From the NCBI GenBank assembly GCA_036852015.1, contig JAANDG010000093.1:62001-126000 (forward strand): a stretch of DNA of 64,000 nt, in the 5' to 3' direction. Positions 39,770-52,450 of this stretch are shown piece after piece. Origin of the DNA: Pelodera strongyloides (Eukaryota; Nematoda; Chromadorea; Rhabditida; Rhabditidae). Below the pieces are notes generated by a model. That model had not been told where the DNA came from. It was given only the letters and a program-made list of their open reading frames with translations, and did not search any database. The translations under genes and the position numbers were made by a program. Every line of letters starts with the position of its first letter. Position 1 is the first letter of the stretch.

Positions 39770-39926
39770 AAAAGGATATACATAGATGCACTTCCATGGG
39801 AAAATTGTCTAGAGATAAAAGGAAGACGTTGGGGGAAGGTTTACAAAGTACGCCGTGGAAAGTTACACTTATTTTTGAAGGTGATATTAATGCACTTCCA
39901 TGAGAAAATTGTCTTAAGATAAATTT
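39770..39926. repeat. diverged direct repeat, about 108-bp spacing
   Basis: ATGCACTTCCATGRGAAAAT followed by TGTCTNNAGATAAA occurs at about 39785 and 39890, each preceded by a TTTTTGAA(A/G)GGATAT-like segment. A third, weaker ATGCACTTC copy lies at 39750. Confidence 0.6.
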
Positions 39927-42444
39927 TCAAGCAAGGGGAAAAGTTCCCAGCGTTTGAATACGTTGGACATGAACCACGCATTAAAAGGAAACAAAACTAT
40001 TTGACATTGTACGTAAGCTTATAAATCGAGAGCGCTCTCCTAGAACGCGTTCGCAAAGTTATATTTTTTGCCTAAAACTATAAGCAATAGAGCAGGACCG
40101 ATAAGCTCGTTTGTTGCGATAAGTTTTTTTTCACGATCTGTGATAGATAGGAAGAAAAGCAAGAGCTGAGTTCTGCTCAAAATATGACAGAAAAATACAG
40201 CCTAATCTTTGTCTCGCACCGTCGCACAAACAGATACAAAACTTGGATGCGTTATCTAGAAACTACAATGTGTCACTGTGTTTTTGACCCACATCATTAA
40301 CAAATAGCCATAAACACTCAACTTAACAACTTGTGTATAAGCAAATGGGGAAGCTGATCAAGCGCTTTGCTATGTGCTGGCCATAATGGGGGAACTGCGT
40401 TTTACAAGTTGTAAGATACACAGCCCATCTGTGAGGAAACCCAAAAAGTATTTTTGTTCAAAAAACGTCTCGGAAATCGGCGAAGCCAGCTGGCCGGTCA
40501 AGGCCACACCAGCCGTGAAGTCAACATATAAGTGAAGTAAACGAAATATGACTCGAGACCATTTTAATTAGATTGGTTTATGTTTCATTGAAATCTAAAG
40601 CCCAGACTTTTTTCATTTTATTATACAAATCGAGTAAGTTACGCACGCTATTCTTTTCAGTGTAGCGCAGCTGACCACGGATACTTCGAAGGCACAGCAT
40701 TTTACATAAGATACATCACTTTCACAGGATTACGAGTAGGCACATCGACCGTGGAAGACAAGCAGTGTAACCATTTCTCGGTGGTTGTAGGCCAAGAATG
40801 TAAAGGTATGCAAACTGCAGCAAGGGCCAATCTCACCGTTCGATAAGTTTTGGAAGAATTTAAAAGCAAGCATCCGCACTCAATACTAGTCAACAACTGA
40901 ATCGCTTTCGAATCGCAACAAGCCTGCCTGATAGTCAGTTGTAAATATTAAAATCGCACACAAATTTTTTTGCTTGTATATATTAATAAATACCCTTTAT
41001 ACAAATTATGAACAAAGAATAAATATAGGTTCCATTTGGTGGGTCCGACCCTTTAATAGACATGTCCAACCAGATATATAGGAAATAAACGGTCCATTCC
41101 ATTCCAAGAGGAAGAACCGATGGACAAGAGCCGTTCTTCCACATTCTTCTTGTGTCGTGCAGATTAGTATCACATTATATAGATTATCCGGAGATGATAC
41201 ACTTTGTGACAGCTGAAAAAAATTGTTTAATAACTCATATTAAAGAAGTATGAAGAAATTTGTGAATTTGTACTGTAGCCAGAAATTGCGCATGTAATGA
41301 AATCACTAACTTCCGCAACAATGTTTATAATGTAAAGCGTGACATCATTATAATCCACATTGTATACATACGTGGCTTCATTCGGGTGTCGGCTGATATA
41401 ACGGCTTGTTTCCACGTTCACCTATTCGTTCTGTCTATGTTGTAAATGGTCCAGAAATCCAGACAACTATCAGAAAGGCTGGAAAACCAATTTGTGTTTG
41501 TGCTTTAGCAGAACAGTGCCCTTAGAAGGTGTGTTTCCTGCTTCTGCACACTCCCCTCAAATATGTCTAGAACTATGCTAGGGTTCTGCCTAGTTCTTCT
41601 GAGAAATTCACAATCGTATGAATTCGGAAAAGCTGAATAAATCTCAAGATTTATAATCGCATAAATCCTTCGTGCACTGTCACATCACATTATTAGCCAA
41701 ATTTTATTTGCTACCGCTTTTAAGGTGGAATTTGAAAATTGACTGCTCATAAACATTGGTTTACTACGAATAACGACGTTTCTCGTAAAAGTATACATAA
41801 ATTGGATAACCACGTGCCTTGGGGGGGGGTACTAATATGCATCCAGGATTGTTGTTCATTCGAATTTTCCTTAGTTGTATTTATTTAATAAATGAACACG
41901 GTATGTTAAAGATCTATCGTTAGATTATTATTATTATGGTTGAATCTCATTCTTTCTATGTTTGTCTCTCGAGCAACCTTAATAGTCAATAATGTTCTGC
42001 GTTGACAACGGAAAAGATATAGGACTACTCACTAAAATGCCTTCCTAGGTGGGCTAATTTTCTTAGAATGTCCTTCGTAATGAATTTTCCCCGCTCTGCC
42101 CCCGGATAGGAATTTACTTTTGTGACAAGATTAGCACATTGACTCGTAATTTGTTGACTTTTGCCACTGAAATACCAAATTTTTGCTATATTGCCCTTTT
42201 TTTCTACTTGAAAATGAGACTATTTTCCTTGTACACGACGCAGAGAAAAGTACACGACGCCTTTTCTCTGTAAGTTCAATTCTTTTTTAGACGTTTTGGC
42301 ATAACCGTGCTTGTTTTAAATAAATAAAAGTTTGTATTTATGGTGCATCTGTTGTATGTCTTTGCCAAGGATCGAATCATAACAGATAAGCCCTCAAATT
42401 TGCTTGAAAATATCCCATAGTAAAATAACATAGGGTGAAAGATA

Positions 42445-42450
42445 TTTATT
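42445..42450 (-). terminator. polyadenylation signal AATAAA for the collagen
   Basis: The minus-strand AATAAA lies about 31 nt past the collagen stop codon. Confidence 0.6.
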
Positions 42451-42480
42451 CGGCTATTTTTGTTTTTAAGCACTGTTTTC

Positions 42481-44832
42481 TCAAACTTTACGAGCAGCTT
42501 TTTTGGACTTTCGGTTTCGTTGCGGGCAGTGACAATATTTGGCATCCTCCCCGGGAGCTCCCTGCAAATTTCATTTTTTTACTGGCGAAAATTATCCTCT
42601 ATTTCATATGTGCACTCATATTCCTAGAAGCTGGGAAATCAAGTTTTAAGAAACTCACATCCTCCCCAGGCGTTCCCATAAATCCGGGGAAACCTTGCGA
42701 TCCAGGTTGTCCAGTAGCACCGGCAGGTCCAGGAGCGCCGGGAGGTCCCAGCTTTCCATCGGGGCCAACATAGCCGTTAGGCCCCTATTAAAATTAACAT
42801 TGGTTGGTGCCCCTACTAAAATTAACATATTTTTCCTTATATTCTTTGCGTCCGTGTTTGTTGGAAAGTATGGCTTGTGGACCAATTAAAAGGTTTCATA
42901 AGTCGCGATTATAGCAGGCCCCTATAAAAATTAAGAATAGTTTTAATTGGCTAATATTTTTCCTTATATAATTTGCGTCCGTATTTGTTGGAAAGTATGG
43001 CTTGTGGACTAATTAAAAGGTTTCATAAATCGCGGTTATAGCTGGCACCTTGGGTCCGGTGTCTCCTCTGCTGCCAGGAGTTCCAGGTTCTCCTGCGCTT
43101 CCTCTAACGCCTTCGTGACCGGGAGCTCCCTTCTCACCATCCTTTCCAACATGTCCATCCTCTCCTGCTTCTCCCGGGTTGCCAGGCTGGCCAAGTCCAC
43201 CAGGTCGTCCGTCTTAATTTCGTATGTTTAATTTCTCGTTGCCACGCAAAATGCGAGAGTGAGTGAAACATTACTATGCGTTTAGCTTACTCTGTCCCGT
43301 TGGTCCTGGAGGTCCCGGTCTGCCCAATGGCCCCGGTGGTCCCGGATAACCAGGATGTCCTGGCGGTCCAGGTGGACACTGTCTGCACCCGCCTTGGTAC
43401 TGCTTCTGTTCCTCTTGTGGGGTAATTCCCACCTCTCCCGGCACTCCATGTTGCCCATGTTCGCCAGGAACTCCGTTTTCTCCGGGTGTACCAGGACGAC
43501 CCTTTGGTCCCGCTGGACAACGGTTATTTCCTTCACATGCTGTAAAATTAACATTTTATCTAAAAATCTTTGTATAATGAATATAGTTAACACACTATAT
43601 ACATTTGTGCTCAAGGCATCGTACTTGTTGGGGTTTTCCAAATCGTTTTGCTTAGAACTTTTTACTGCTAACGAATTCCGCTCACTCATTTTTTTGTCAT
43701 GCATTAATTGCAGACTTCCCCCGTACTTTGTCCGTGAGTAAACTTAATTAGCTTCTTTTACCTGCTCTCCTGAACATTGCTTTTCTGATCTAGGTGGGTA
43801 GGAAAAAAAGCGCGATATGAAGGAGACATTTATCGTTTCACTCTTTCATTACCTAACATTTTGAATGTCTGTCTTTTCAACGTGTTTGGGAGTTTCAATG
43901 AGCCCAATGGCTAACCTTTAAATGATGCTCTAACATTGAAACACGTCGCACTAGTTAAATGCATAGTCTAGATACCCGCTTTTGGGTCATTTTTTGAACC
44001 TTACATTTTGCGGAAATTAAAATGAACACCGTTAGACTTACAACATTGCCCAGTTTGTCTTTTGTGTCTGATCGGTATATGATTTCTGAACTCCTTGATC
44101 TCTGCTCTCGCTGCTACAGAAATTACATCGAACTCATCTAATTCCACCTGGAAAAGAAGCACATTAAACACCTACTCATGCTACTTAAACAAGCAAGAAT
44201 CAAAGCTATATCCTGAATATCCAATTAGGAAAACTCCGCTTCTTTGGGCCAGAACACCTGCTGTGAGGCCAAGTATTGACAAGAAGTTTGGAGCCACCGT
44301 TTCTTTGGAAATGAGTTTTTTCCCAGTTTCTTGCACATTTGCAGTTGAATTGAATATCACTGCCATTTCTCTACAATATTATTCACCATGCGATAAATAT
44401 TTACACCTTGAATTTTTTGTTTGTTTATTTACACAATAATCGTGTTCGCGGTCCTAATTATGGCATTCCCTGTATTTGTTGATTGAAATAGATTATAATT
44501 CGTTGATTGTATTCATGTTCCGCGAACGGCTTCAAATCAATTGTACATTTTGCACATAATTTGGATTTTTTTCAAGCGCTGTTTAAATTTTAAGGAAAAC
44601 GGGAAAATTGGGACATAATTTTAAGCATACATGCTGTGCAGATACGCCTAAAATGACTCACTCAGCTGGTCTGTTTGAATTTGGTCCTAAGCGAGACATA
44701 ACTAACCTTAAGCGTGTTCTTTATCATATCTACTTGGAACATCACATATTGAATATAGAACATTGTTGAAAATACGACAAGAACAGAGACTGCCATCGAA
44801 CAGAAGGAAAGCCAGCGGGCTGTGTCACCCAT
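42481..44832 (-). CDS. nematode cuticle collagen
   Basis: This is a secreted structural protein of the cuticle. The six exons are 44832-44707, 44147-44042, 43539-43291, 43212-43049, 42784-42659 and 42561-42481 (852 nt, 283 aa), and all phases close. The N-terminal cuticle-collagen domain contains a membrane/signal-anchor helix ([20 protein letters not shown], residues about 13-32). A basic RHKRQ site at about 70-75 resembles the subtilisin (BLI-4 type) cleavage site. Cysteine pairs flank short Gly-X-Y blocks ([19 protein letters not shown]). The main Gly-X-Y region with interruptions follows, then a short tail [18 protein letters not shown]. The size is usual for worm collagens of about 300 aa. 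Five introns is more than many cuticle collagens have. The intron between exons 4 and 5 carries an internal duplication that copies the acceptor site. The subfamily was not assigned. Confidence 0.96.
42785..43048. repeat. tandem duplication inside a collagen intron
   Basis: A segment of about 125 bp is repeated (TTGCGTCCGTRTTTGTTGGA at about 42847 and 42966, each followed by AAGTATGGCTTGTGGAC and AATTAAAAGGTTTCATAA). The splice-acceptor edge GGCCCCTA...AAAATTAA occurs three times (about 42781, 42809 and 42918). Confidence 0.85.
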
Positions 44833-46698
44833 ATCCTGCAAACATTATTATAGCACGCATCTCAATAGAAACGAACTTTTTTCAATAGTATTAGGTCTGT
44901 GCGGGACACCGATCTTCATTGAGATTTGGTTTTTTTGTCTACGGCAAAGTTGTCTATGCGGCAACAAATATCAAATTTCGACAGACATTCTATTTTCGAC
45001 GTCTTCTTAATTGAACACACGTCGCTGCTTCATTTTAAAATTAAGCTGCGCATTGTTTTTACTTGAAAGCAAAATATAATAGCAAATATCGAAACGAAGT
45101 CACACATAGAATAAATATCACGTTATTTGCAGTTAAGGCGAATGAGGATTGCCTTTCACTTTAACTCCTTTATATCATGTTTCTGTAATTGTGAAGGAAA
45201 CTAGTTTCCACCTTCCTATTACTTTCTATTCTTTGTTGTCTTATAAGATATCCTTTTCTTCATTTAAAAGTCTGGTTTTATTACACCCAGTATACGAGCT
45301 AGTGAAACGGCAAGTGTGCTATGGCTGGTTTTTTCACTACATACTACGCGATTACTAATATAATTCGCTGAAGTCCAAGGAACTTACTGTATATAATTTT
45401 CATTTAATGACATATAATCTGAGTTGACTAAAGCTGTCATGCCAATTAGGCTAACGCCCCAATTTTCATGAAAAGAAGTGGCATAATTCATCATTGTCAA
45501 AGTGCTTTAACGACGACGATTTGTTTCCGATGATTAAAGGCTTCAACGATAAATGCATACAATTTTTTTATTTAATAAGGGACCTCGGCAATCACGAGCT
45601 CATTAATACATTGACTCATTGTAAACACATTCGAAGTACGGTATATATAATATTTAGTATTTTGACTAGTACCTTTTGTAATTTTCGGCATTCTGTCAAT
45701 TTTAGAATCCAAGGAGCCTGCGTCACAATTGTTTATTGATAACTTCGTAACTACACGCCGATAATGGTTTATAACATTCTCACACTTCAAATCAAATTAT
45801 TTTTGGGAAAATAAAAATAGTTCGCGTGAAATTTCTTCACTGTCACGTTGCTGTTGTTTTTCAGAGTTACTTCAAAAGTGTTCTCCGGAACAGTAAGGAT
45901 AACTTGTTCTAAATTGACTTCAAAAATGTTAGACACTAGAATGTGCATAATTCGTGGTAACAAACCGTATATGGTTATGTTGTTATTATTAGTTTGTGGG
46001 TCTTCACAATACATATTTCTGATAAAAAAATGCACGAGCTTCATGGCGCGTTAATTCTGATAAATTACATTAGAGCACGTTTTAAGATGTAAGATCAAAG
46101 AAAGCACACACACATATTAGAGACAATATTAAAATGAAAAATAGGCTTATCTTGTCTAGATTTCCGGCACCCATTTCCGACTATCTTAAAGAGTCAGGCT
46201 CAATTCGCGAACGTTAGTCTGTTCTTATTTTTATTAAGTGTGAAAAAAAAATACAAATTCAAATATGATCCCAACACCAAGAACAACATAGAGTGCTCGT
46301 TTAGATATGCTCATTTTGTCTCACTTTCCTAACCTTACCGTATATGGTCGAATATTCTTGTAAAAATGTTTCTTTGGCTCTGTAATGGAAACATAAACAG
46401 TAGCTGCGAGTTTAGGAAGTGTACTTCGCTGTTTTTTTTAGTCTCCATATAATCAATGCATCTTCATCCGCCAGTAAAGGCATATGCTCGTTTTTTGTCA
46501 CAAACATTGTTCTGTAAGCAGTGTAAACCTCATTTTATCATACTCATGCTTTCGGGTATCATCATCTTGAAACGATCAGTGGTCATATATTATTAGGAAT
46601 GATTGTCGATTTTACTTTGTTGAATGTCAATGTCCATTTTCTTGGCACAGCATAGGCAGGTAGGGTATTGCGCTCGTAAACTGTTTTCAGGAACACAA
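44833..46698. other. intergenic, divergent promoters
   Basis: The collagen (-) and chemoreceptor (+) start at opposite ends of this 1.9-kb AT-rich stretch, so it must hold both promoters. A short + strand frame at 46626-46661 (MSMSIFLAQHRQ, then GTAGGG) could be an upstream 5' exon of the receptor but is not required. An acceptor TGTTTTCAG lies 8 nt before the receptor ATG. Confidence 0.45.
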
Positions 46699-48974
46699 AT
46701 GGATCGGCGAGACTTGTGCGAAGTGACTGTGCAACTTAATGGGGACTGGAGGTCAGCTTTTTCCCATACTGCTCTGGTTGCATTTTTTAAGAGAGTGTAC
46801 CTACCGTAAACAATTACCCTTCTTCTAGGTACCATGCGTTGCACACCATTCATCTGATCAATGGCATTGTCACCATAATCGCTGTTATCCGTTTCCTTAG
46901 AGGCTACAGGCACAAGATGTGTTTTCACACAAACCTCAAGGTAAAGAAGGGATATGTGTAGTTTCCGAATACGCCGTATGCCATTTTATGTTTAACCATG
47001 TTACTTATTGCAGCTTCTGCTCTACTGCATGATGGGAATTGCGGTAGTACATGCTACAGGAATCCTTATCATTGTTGTATGTTTTATTTACCAACTAATC
47101 AAGCAGAAAAACAAGAAGATAAAATTCAGTCGGACGAATTCCAGTTATCGAATTAATTCATTTTCAGTTAATTCATTTGTGGAAAGCGCTGTTGTACGGT
47201 CCAATATGTGCGGAACAATTAATCATTTCATCAAAATGCCTTGTCCTCAGGCTACCGTATTTATTCTGCTTTATTGGTAATTGCTCCAATTATTAAAAAA
47301 GTTTCAATGAGTTATGAGATTTGGATGTCATGATATGTAAATCTTGGCTGCATAGCTTGCATTATGCGTCGTTTCTAATACATGACATCCAGATATAATA
47401 ACTGAATTTGATAAAGGTGATCAAAGAGTCTTTTTCATGCTTGGTAATCGCTCAAGTAATGATTGGCGTCGAAAGATTCGTGGCAACGATTATGAGTCGA
47501 GTGTATGAAAACTCTGGACGAAGACTGGGATACGGACTCGCTTTTCTAATGGTTTGTTGCCTACAAAACAGACAATAGCAGCTTGAGTTGAGCCACACTT
47601 CATACCTAAACATTGAGTAGATAAGCTCTTTTCAATATGATCCCATCGTTTTTAAGGTTCCCATCACAAGTCTCCTTTACTACGATTCATATGGAAACGA
47701 CGATTTGGACGAAATGCAGTTCCAGTGTGCCTTTCCATCATCGAGAGTTGAAAAGAACGGCATTCGACTGGTCACAATTCTCCTATTCTTTGATATTTTT
47801 GCAATCATTCAATTCGTGGTGATTTTTATCTGGAACCACATTGTCAAGAAAAGGTACATACATCGCGTACAGATTTCGTGCTCCTTAAACACCTGCTGCA
47901 GCGGGTCATGGAAAAATTATAAGCAAGGTCTTAACTTATCAATGTCATTTTTTTGTAGCGGAGGTGGGTTTAGAGCTGGAAGGACAGTGTGGTTCAGGCA
48001 CTGGACCTAGTCCTTTTCTGATGATCATGGATCTAAAGATACCTTACATTAAAGGAGGAGGCTCACGAGAATGAAGTGCTCAAATGGTTTCCTTTTATCA
48101 AAATATGATGGCATTACATTCCAAAAGGCATGCTTTACAAAGCAAAAGCTTTTAATTGAAGGAGTAAATCGATATAAGACTATGAAGTCTATAAAAATGT
48201 TGCATCGTAGTAAATAGTTGATTTCCATAGTGGGCATTCAAATTTTTTTGCCGGCTTGCAAAATGACTTGTAAATTTGCATGCCCACTGTGGAAGTCAAC
48301 TATTTACTACGATCCAAAATTTTTATAGACTTCATAGTCTTATATTGATTTACTCCTTCCAATTAAAAGCTTTTGCTTTGTAGAGTATGTCTTTCGGAAT
48401 TTAATAACATCGTCTGTCGATAAAAGGAAACTATTTGAGCACTTCATTTTCGTGAGCCTGCTCCTTTAAGATTGCATTTTGATTTCAGCTTCAACTTCCG
48501 TGTAACCTTACCGACTCGGTTCCAAAGTTCGGAGAATCTAAGCGTCGTGGAGGTGATCTCACCGCTCGTAGCTGCTCATCTCCTGCTCACTGGTGGATTT
48601 TTGCTCAGCTATCTCTTTGCTCCATATTTCAACTTTGCATCCCTTCCCGACGGCATTCTGTACTCGATGACCATATACGTGAGTTTCTGTTTTACTTTTT
48701 TTTCTCTGTCATAGAGAACAAATCGTTTTACGCAAACGGAACATACATAGTATTGTCATACATATTGCCTAATGTCAGTTACAACAAGCTGTTGCAGTTG
48801 ACGGTGACACTATTCACCAGTTTATTTCCGATTATGCTGATGAGGTCACTGGACAAACTCCGAAAGATGAAACGAGAAAGGAGGAATCAGCTAATGATGC
48901 AACCTGCTTTTGGTCCACCTGCCCAACAGCACTACTTCGAAAACCTTAATTTACAATGGGCAAGAGACCTTTAG
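46699..48974 (+). CDS. Srab-type seven-transmembrane chemoreceptor
   Basis: This is a nematode-specific GPCR, presumably in chemosensory neurons. The eight exons are 46699-46751, 46829-46940, 47014-47076, 47168-47276, 47427-47551, 47657-47853, 48489-48678 and 48798-48974 (1026 nt, 341 aa), with consistent phases. Seven hydrophobic segments are seen: HTIHLINGIVTIIAV, YCMMGIAVVHATGILIIV, VLRLPYLFCFIGESF with VIAQVMIGVERF, GYGLAFLMVPITSLLYY, LVTILLFFDIFAIIQFVVI, LVAAHLLLTGGFLLSYLFA and LTVTLFTSLFPIML. The GVERFVATI motif after TM3 and TRFQSSENL before TM6 are what I recognise as Srab-like. The tail is basic (DKLRKMKRERRN). Exon 5 must use the second AG (47426) to keep the frame. Intron 6 holds a 413-bp palindromic element. 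The last exon is partly duplicated downstream. Confidence 0.92.
48053..48465. mobile_element. 413-bp near-palindromic MITE, TTAA-flanked
   Basis: The ends are AGGAGGAGGCTCACGAGAATG and the reverse complement of AGGAGCAGGCTCACGAAAATG. The two arms pair over almost the whole length (about 190 bp each) around a short centre near 48255. TTAA flanks both sides (48049-48052 and 48466-48469). It carries no coding capacity and sits in chemoreceptor intron 6. Confidence 0.9.
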
Positions 48975-49257
48975 TAATGTACCCCTACTGAGCACCGCCG
49001 AATATCTTGGCAAGTTTTCAACTGTTGCTTTTCAAAACACTGCTGTCACAGTTGTTATTATTACCTTTAGTTAATTACAGTCTCCATTCATTCGTCAAAA
49101 CTAGGACAAAACTCAACATGGTTGTTAGTATCAGTATTGGTGAATCTGAATTTGAGTAGCAGCTGGCAAACGCATATGCTCCCCATACACTAAGTAATAA
49201 AATATGAGTTGAGTGGGTTTAATAATCCTTACACTGGAGAACAACGGCCCAAACTTT

Positions 49258-49361
49258 CCCAACAGCACTACTTCGAAAACCTTAATCTACAATGGGCAAG
49301 GTAGCTTTAGTAATGTTCCCCTGCTTAAGTTACTATGAGCATCGTCGAATATCTTGTTGGC
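49258..49361 (+). pseudogene. duplicated fragment of the chemoreceptor 3' end
   Basis: The segment starting CCCAACAGCACTACTTCGAA repeats 48922-49018, that is, the last codons, stop region and early 3' UTR of the Srab gene, about 336 bp downstream. There is no upstream exon, so it is a non-functional partial copy. Confidence 0.85.
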
Positions 49362-50415
49362 ATTTATTGGTGTTTATTGGCTATAGTCTCCGTACACTTG
49401 TCCATTTGATCCAATATACATTTATTATTATTAGTAAACTTTCATGGTATGTTGGCAAATTTTGATCTTCTTTGTTAACTATCCATTACAGAAGTAGACT
49501 CCACTCATTTTTATTTTTATTCACGAGTACTTCGTCTGAAACATGGCGTGGCATATAGTTTTGTTATCAAATGTATTCATTAAGCAAGTGAATCATCTGA
49601 TTTTTGGTAATTTAAAAATCATATTTACTTTCTTTCTTTCTTTGTGACTCACTCACTCATTCAGATCTCGGGGTTGTGTGTTATCCTGGTCTCATATACT
49701 GTGATTTTGTAGAAACTTTCAAACTTTGGTATTTTTTGTCAGTTTTGGATTTAATAAAGACATATTATACTAAATTACGCAGTACTTCTGAAATAGAAGC
49801 ATTTACAAGCAGGTTGCTAAAATGATCCTACATGTCACATATCAGAAAACACAATCAAAATCAAACAAAAAGATAAATCAATACAAAATCACCCAAACCT
49901 CGAATTATTTATTCATTTTTTTCAAATAAACAGCCAATTAAACGCCCATTACATACACAATTGAGTTGAAATTGAAAACGGTCGTTGACATATATTTCAA
50001 TTAATATGCTAATTTCCCAGATTTTGCGCGCTGTGGACCACCGTTTTCAGTCAATATGCAAATTTTTACTGTTACTGACACGTTAGACACGCAATTTTCG
50101 CGGTTCAAATGGGTATCTATGTTTCTCATTATAAGCAGTATAAAAAGCGTGGCCGCAGACAGAAGACCAGTTCACTATTCGCCTCTTCGTTCAAGAGCTA
50201 ACCTTCCCTTAGAACACTCCTTACGGCCTTATCTTTTTGGCTAATTACAAATCTAACCTTATAACAAAATGTTTCCAGACACTGGGAAAAGATATTAACA
50301 ATAAATCTGCCCTCACAACGCATCTCTATCTAACTCTCTCTCATTCCCAATATCTCTTACTTCTATATCCTTCCCTAGATTGTATTTTCAAAGTTAAGGG
50401 TTACCAGTGGTAGAT
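49362..50415. other. intergenic spacer with candidate promoter
   Basis: This is AT-rich sequence with no gene. The right-hand part, just upstream of the small secreted-protein gene, contains TATAAAAA at 50139-50146 followed by a GC-richer patch. Confidence 0.45.
50139..50146 (+). promoter_or_regulatory. possible TATA box
   Basis: TATAAAAA lies about 270 bp upstream of the ATG at 50416 and would imply a 5' UTR of roughly 240 nt. Candidate only. Confidence 0.3.
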
Positions 50416-51309
50416 ATGACTTCGTCGACTACAGCTGCTCTCCTTCTGGGAACCGCTTTCCTTGCCATTTTGGTCATTGCTCACGGACAGGTAATTGAAC
50501 CGAACACATAGCTATATTGTACTAGTTAGAAATCGTATATTGAAGGAAGTATGTGAGCTAAGTGTATAGACTTTCAGTAAGGACCATGACCAAACCCACA
50601 TTGTATGTACCACATATAATTCGCAGATAGAAATCATATATTGAGGAGGTATATGACCTAACTGTAAAGACTTTCACGACGTTGATGGGTACCACAACAT
50701 TGTTTTGAAGTAGTGTTCCGTCTTCCTCAATGCTTCAAGTGGAGTTTGTCTTATAAGTACTCAAATTTGTCTAGGAGGATGTCTATCCCCGTGGCTCACT
50801 TCTCGTGAGCGGTCGCGGTTACAATCCCGGATTCTTTGAGGCGCCTGCAAAGAAGGTAACCTTTTGCATTTTTAAATATATATATATATTATAATATATT
50901 ATATAATATAATATATATATATAATTATTTATACCATAAACGAATAAATAAGAAAAGTATTTGGAAATGTTAAACGTTGGGAATGAGGAATAACAGAAAT
51001 TCTGGCAGGAATCAACATACCGGAAATTAAAAAAAAATGAGCCAATAAATAACATGGAGTGTTTTCTTACTCGAATGGACTGTTGTATTTTAGCTACTGT
51101 TATTTTATGTTATTTTTTAACTTATCCAACAATAAATTCCTTAACCTTAGGGCCAATTCGATCGCATGAGGGAGGCTCCTCCTCCAAAGAGCGGCTATCT
51201 CTCAAAGGCTCGTGAAATTTTTTGGAAGAACAAACTTCCTGACTACGCCGGGCAGAAGGCTAGAGAACTCGCTGCCGCTGAGGGTGTCTACGATGGATAT
51301 CTCCCTTAG
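50416..51309 (+). CDS. small secreted protein, function unknown
   Basis: The three exons are 50416-50490, 50775-50855 and 51151-51309 (315 nt, 104 aa), all phase 0. A clear signal peptide is present (AALLLGTAFLAILVIAHG, cleavage expected near residue 24-25). The mature part is about 80 residues, rich in K, G, P and Tyr, with no cysteines: EDVYPRGSLLVSGRG, FDRMREAPPPKSGYLSKARE and a C-terminal EGVYDGYLP. The GRG and KK/KR-like sites are few, so a neuropeptide precursor is not well supported. AATAAA follows at 51617. Codon use is biased toward C-ending codons, suggesting high expression (inference). I do not recognise the family. Confidence 0.75.
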
Positions 51310-52450
51310 TTTTTAAGAGAGTAAGCTTATCATTGTCGTCAGAAATGGAAGAAAGTGAGAGAGATAGATATAGGGAGATAGAGAGGGGAGGAAGAGAGAA
51401 AGAGAGTTATACAGGGCACTTAATTTCAGACGTCCCGCTTCTGCTTCTGCTTCTGCCGCTTCTCTTTCTGCTTCAATGCTGTCACACCAACACCAGCCCT
51501 CTGCAACGCTAATAAGATCAATCGTGCCGACTCCTTCATTCCAGACAAGTGATCCTCACAAGACCACCAAGTTTTTAAAGTGAAGGCTTCCGCGCTATTC
51601 ATTCTCCCAGGCTCTCAATAAATATCGTTGTTAATATTGCCTCATTTTCACATGTGATCCAGCACAGACCGTCACATAAGTGCAAAATGAAGTCTGCCTT
51701 GGAGTGATTACCACAAAAGTACATTTGCTAAGAGACAATGTATACGGTTCAAAAATCGACTTGAAAATTCAGAAACTTGGTTTTACTTTTTATACACTAT
51801 TTGTAAGCTATATTTTGTCCCGTAAGATTAGAAATACAGAAAAGGAGTGTTTTCAACAGGCGATGCCTTGCTTTTGTGGATACTAACTATTTTTGAAGTT
51901 GCACTTTTTGAACTTTACTCACAGTTATGGATAGGCGTGTCCTCATTTGCATACAAATGATATGTCTGTGATTGTATGATGGCAACACTCCGCGGGTCTC
52001 ATATCTGCATAATGTGAGAAAGCCAGACGTGAATAATCATTTGTTATGTATCTGACATAGTGTACGGTCGTTCCTTGTTTTTCCACTTTTCCACAAAATT
52101 CGTTTACAGATTTCCTTAAAGTGCATTAATGGTTGAACTCATCTAAGAATGTTTTTTTTAATGATGCAAACAAATGGCGCAATCCGTGCACCTGCATGTA
52201 GTTGCGCGGAGCATCCGGACGAGACAGGATTTTCATTCTAATTCATTTTTCGTCAGCTCAGTCCGAAAAAAAACTGTGTGATTTATTTTGCTTTGCCATC
52301 ACTTAATTCCTCACTCGTCACCAGTTTCTTTAACGCTCTGTAGCGCCTTTTACTATCCAAACTCCTTAAAATCTTCATTTTGCGTTTTGTTACTTAATGT
52401 GATTAAATAATAATAAAGCTTTTCAGGCAATATCTGATAAATCCAAGAAA
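51310..52450. other. 3' UTR and intergenic spacer
   Basis: A GA-rich patch at 51350-51410 and a CTTCTG-type repeat at 51436-51470 lie in the 3' UTR of the preceding gene, before AATAAA at 51617. An acceptor-like GCTTTTCAG at about 52420-52428 precedes the next gene and could be its trans-splice site. Confidence 0.5.

Larger units (their letters stand above)
37375..42480. other. intergenic, 5.1 kb, no gene seen
   Basis: This is the upstream side of MYRF and the downstream side of the collagen. It has AT-rich sequence, poly-G runs at 38103 and 41821, and a diverged direct repeat at about 39770-39926. Short open frames show no domain or splice logic. The MYRF promoter should lie in the right-hand neighbourhood of 37375. 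Confidence 0.45.

Noticed and set aside
43282..43704. Minus-strand frame of 140 codons
   Set aside because: It is a shifted reading of the collagen exon running into its intron; the Gly-X-Y frame is the correct one.
43355..43741. Plus-strand frame of 128 codons
   Set aside because: It is opposite the collagen Gly-X-Y exon and arises from its codon bias.
47077..47167. Read-through of receptor intron 3 (90-codon frame)
   Set aside because: Splicing at GTATGT restores the Srab-type frame CLVLRLPYLFCFIG.
47947..48010. Possible extra exon in receptor intron 6 (after TTTTTTGTAG)
   Set aside because: The flanking exons already join in phase and match the family without it.
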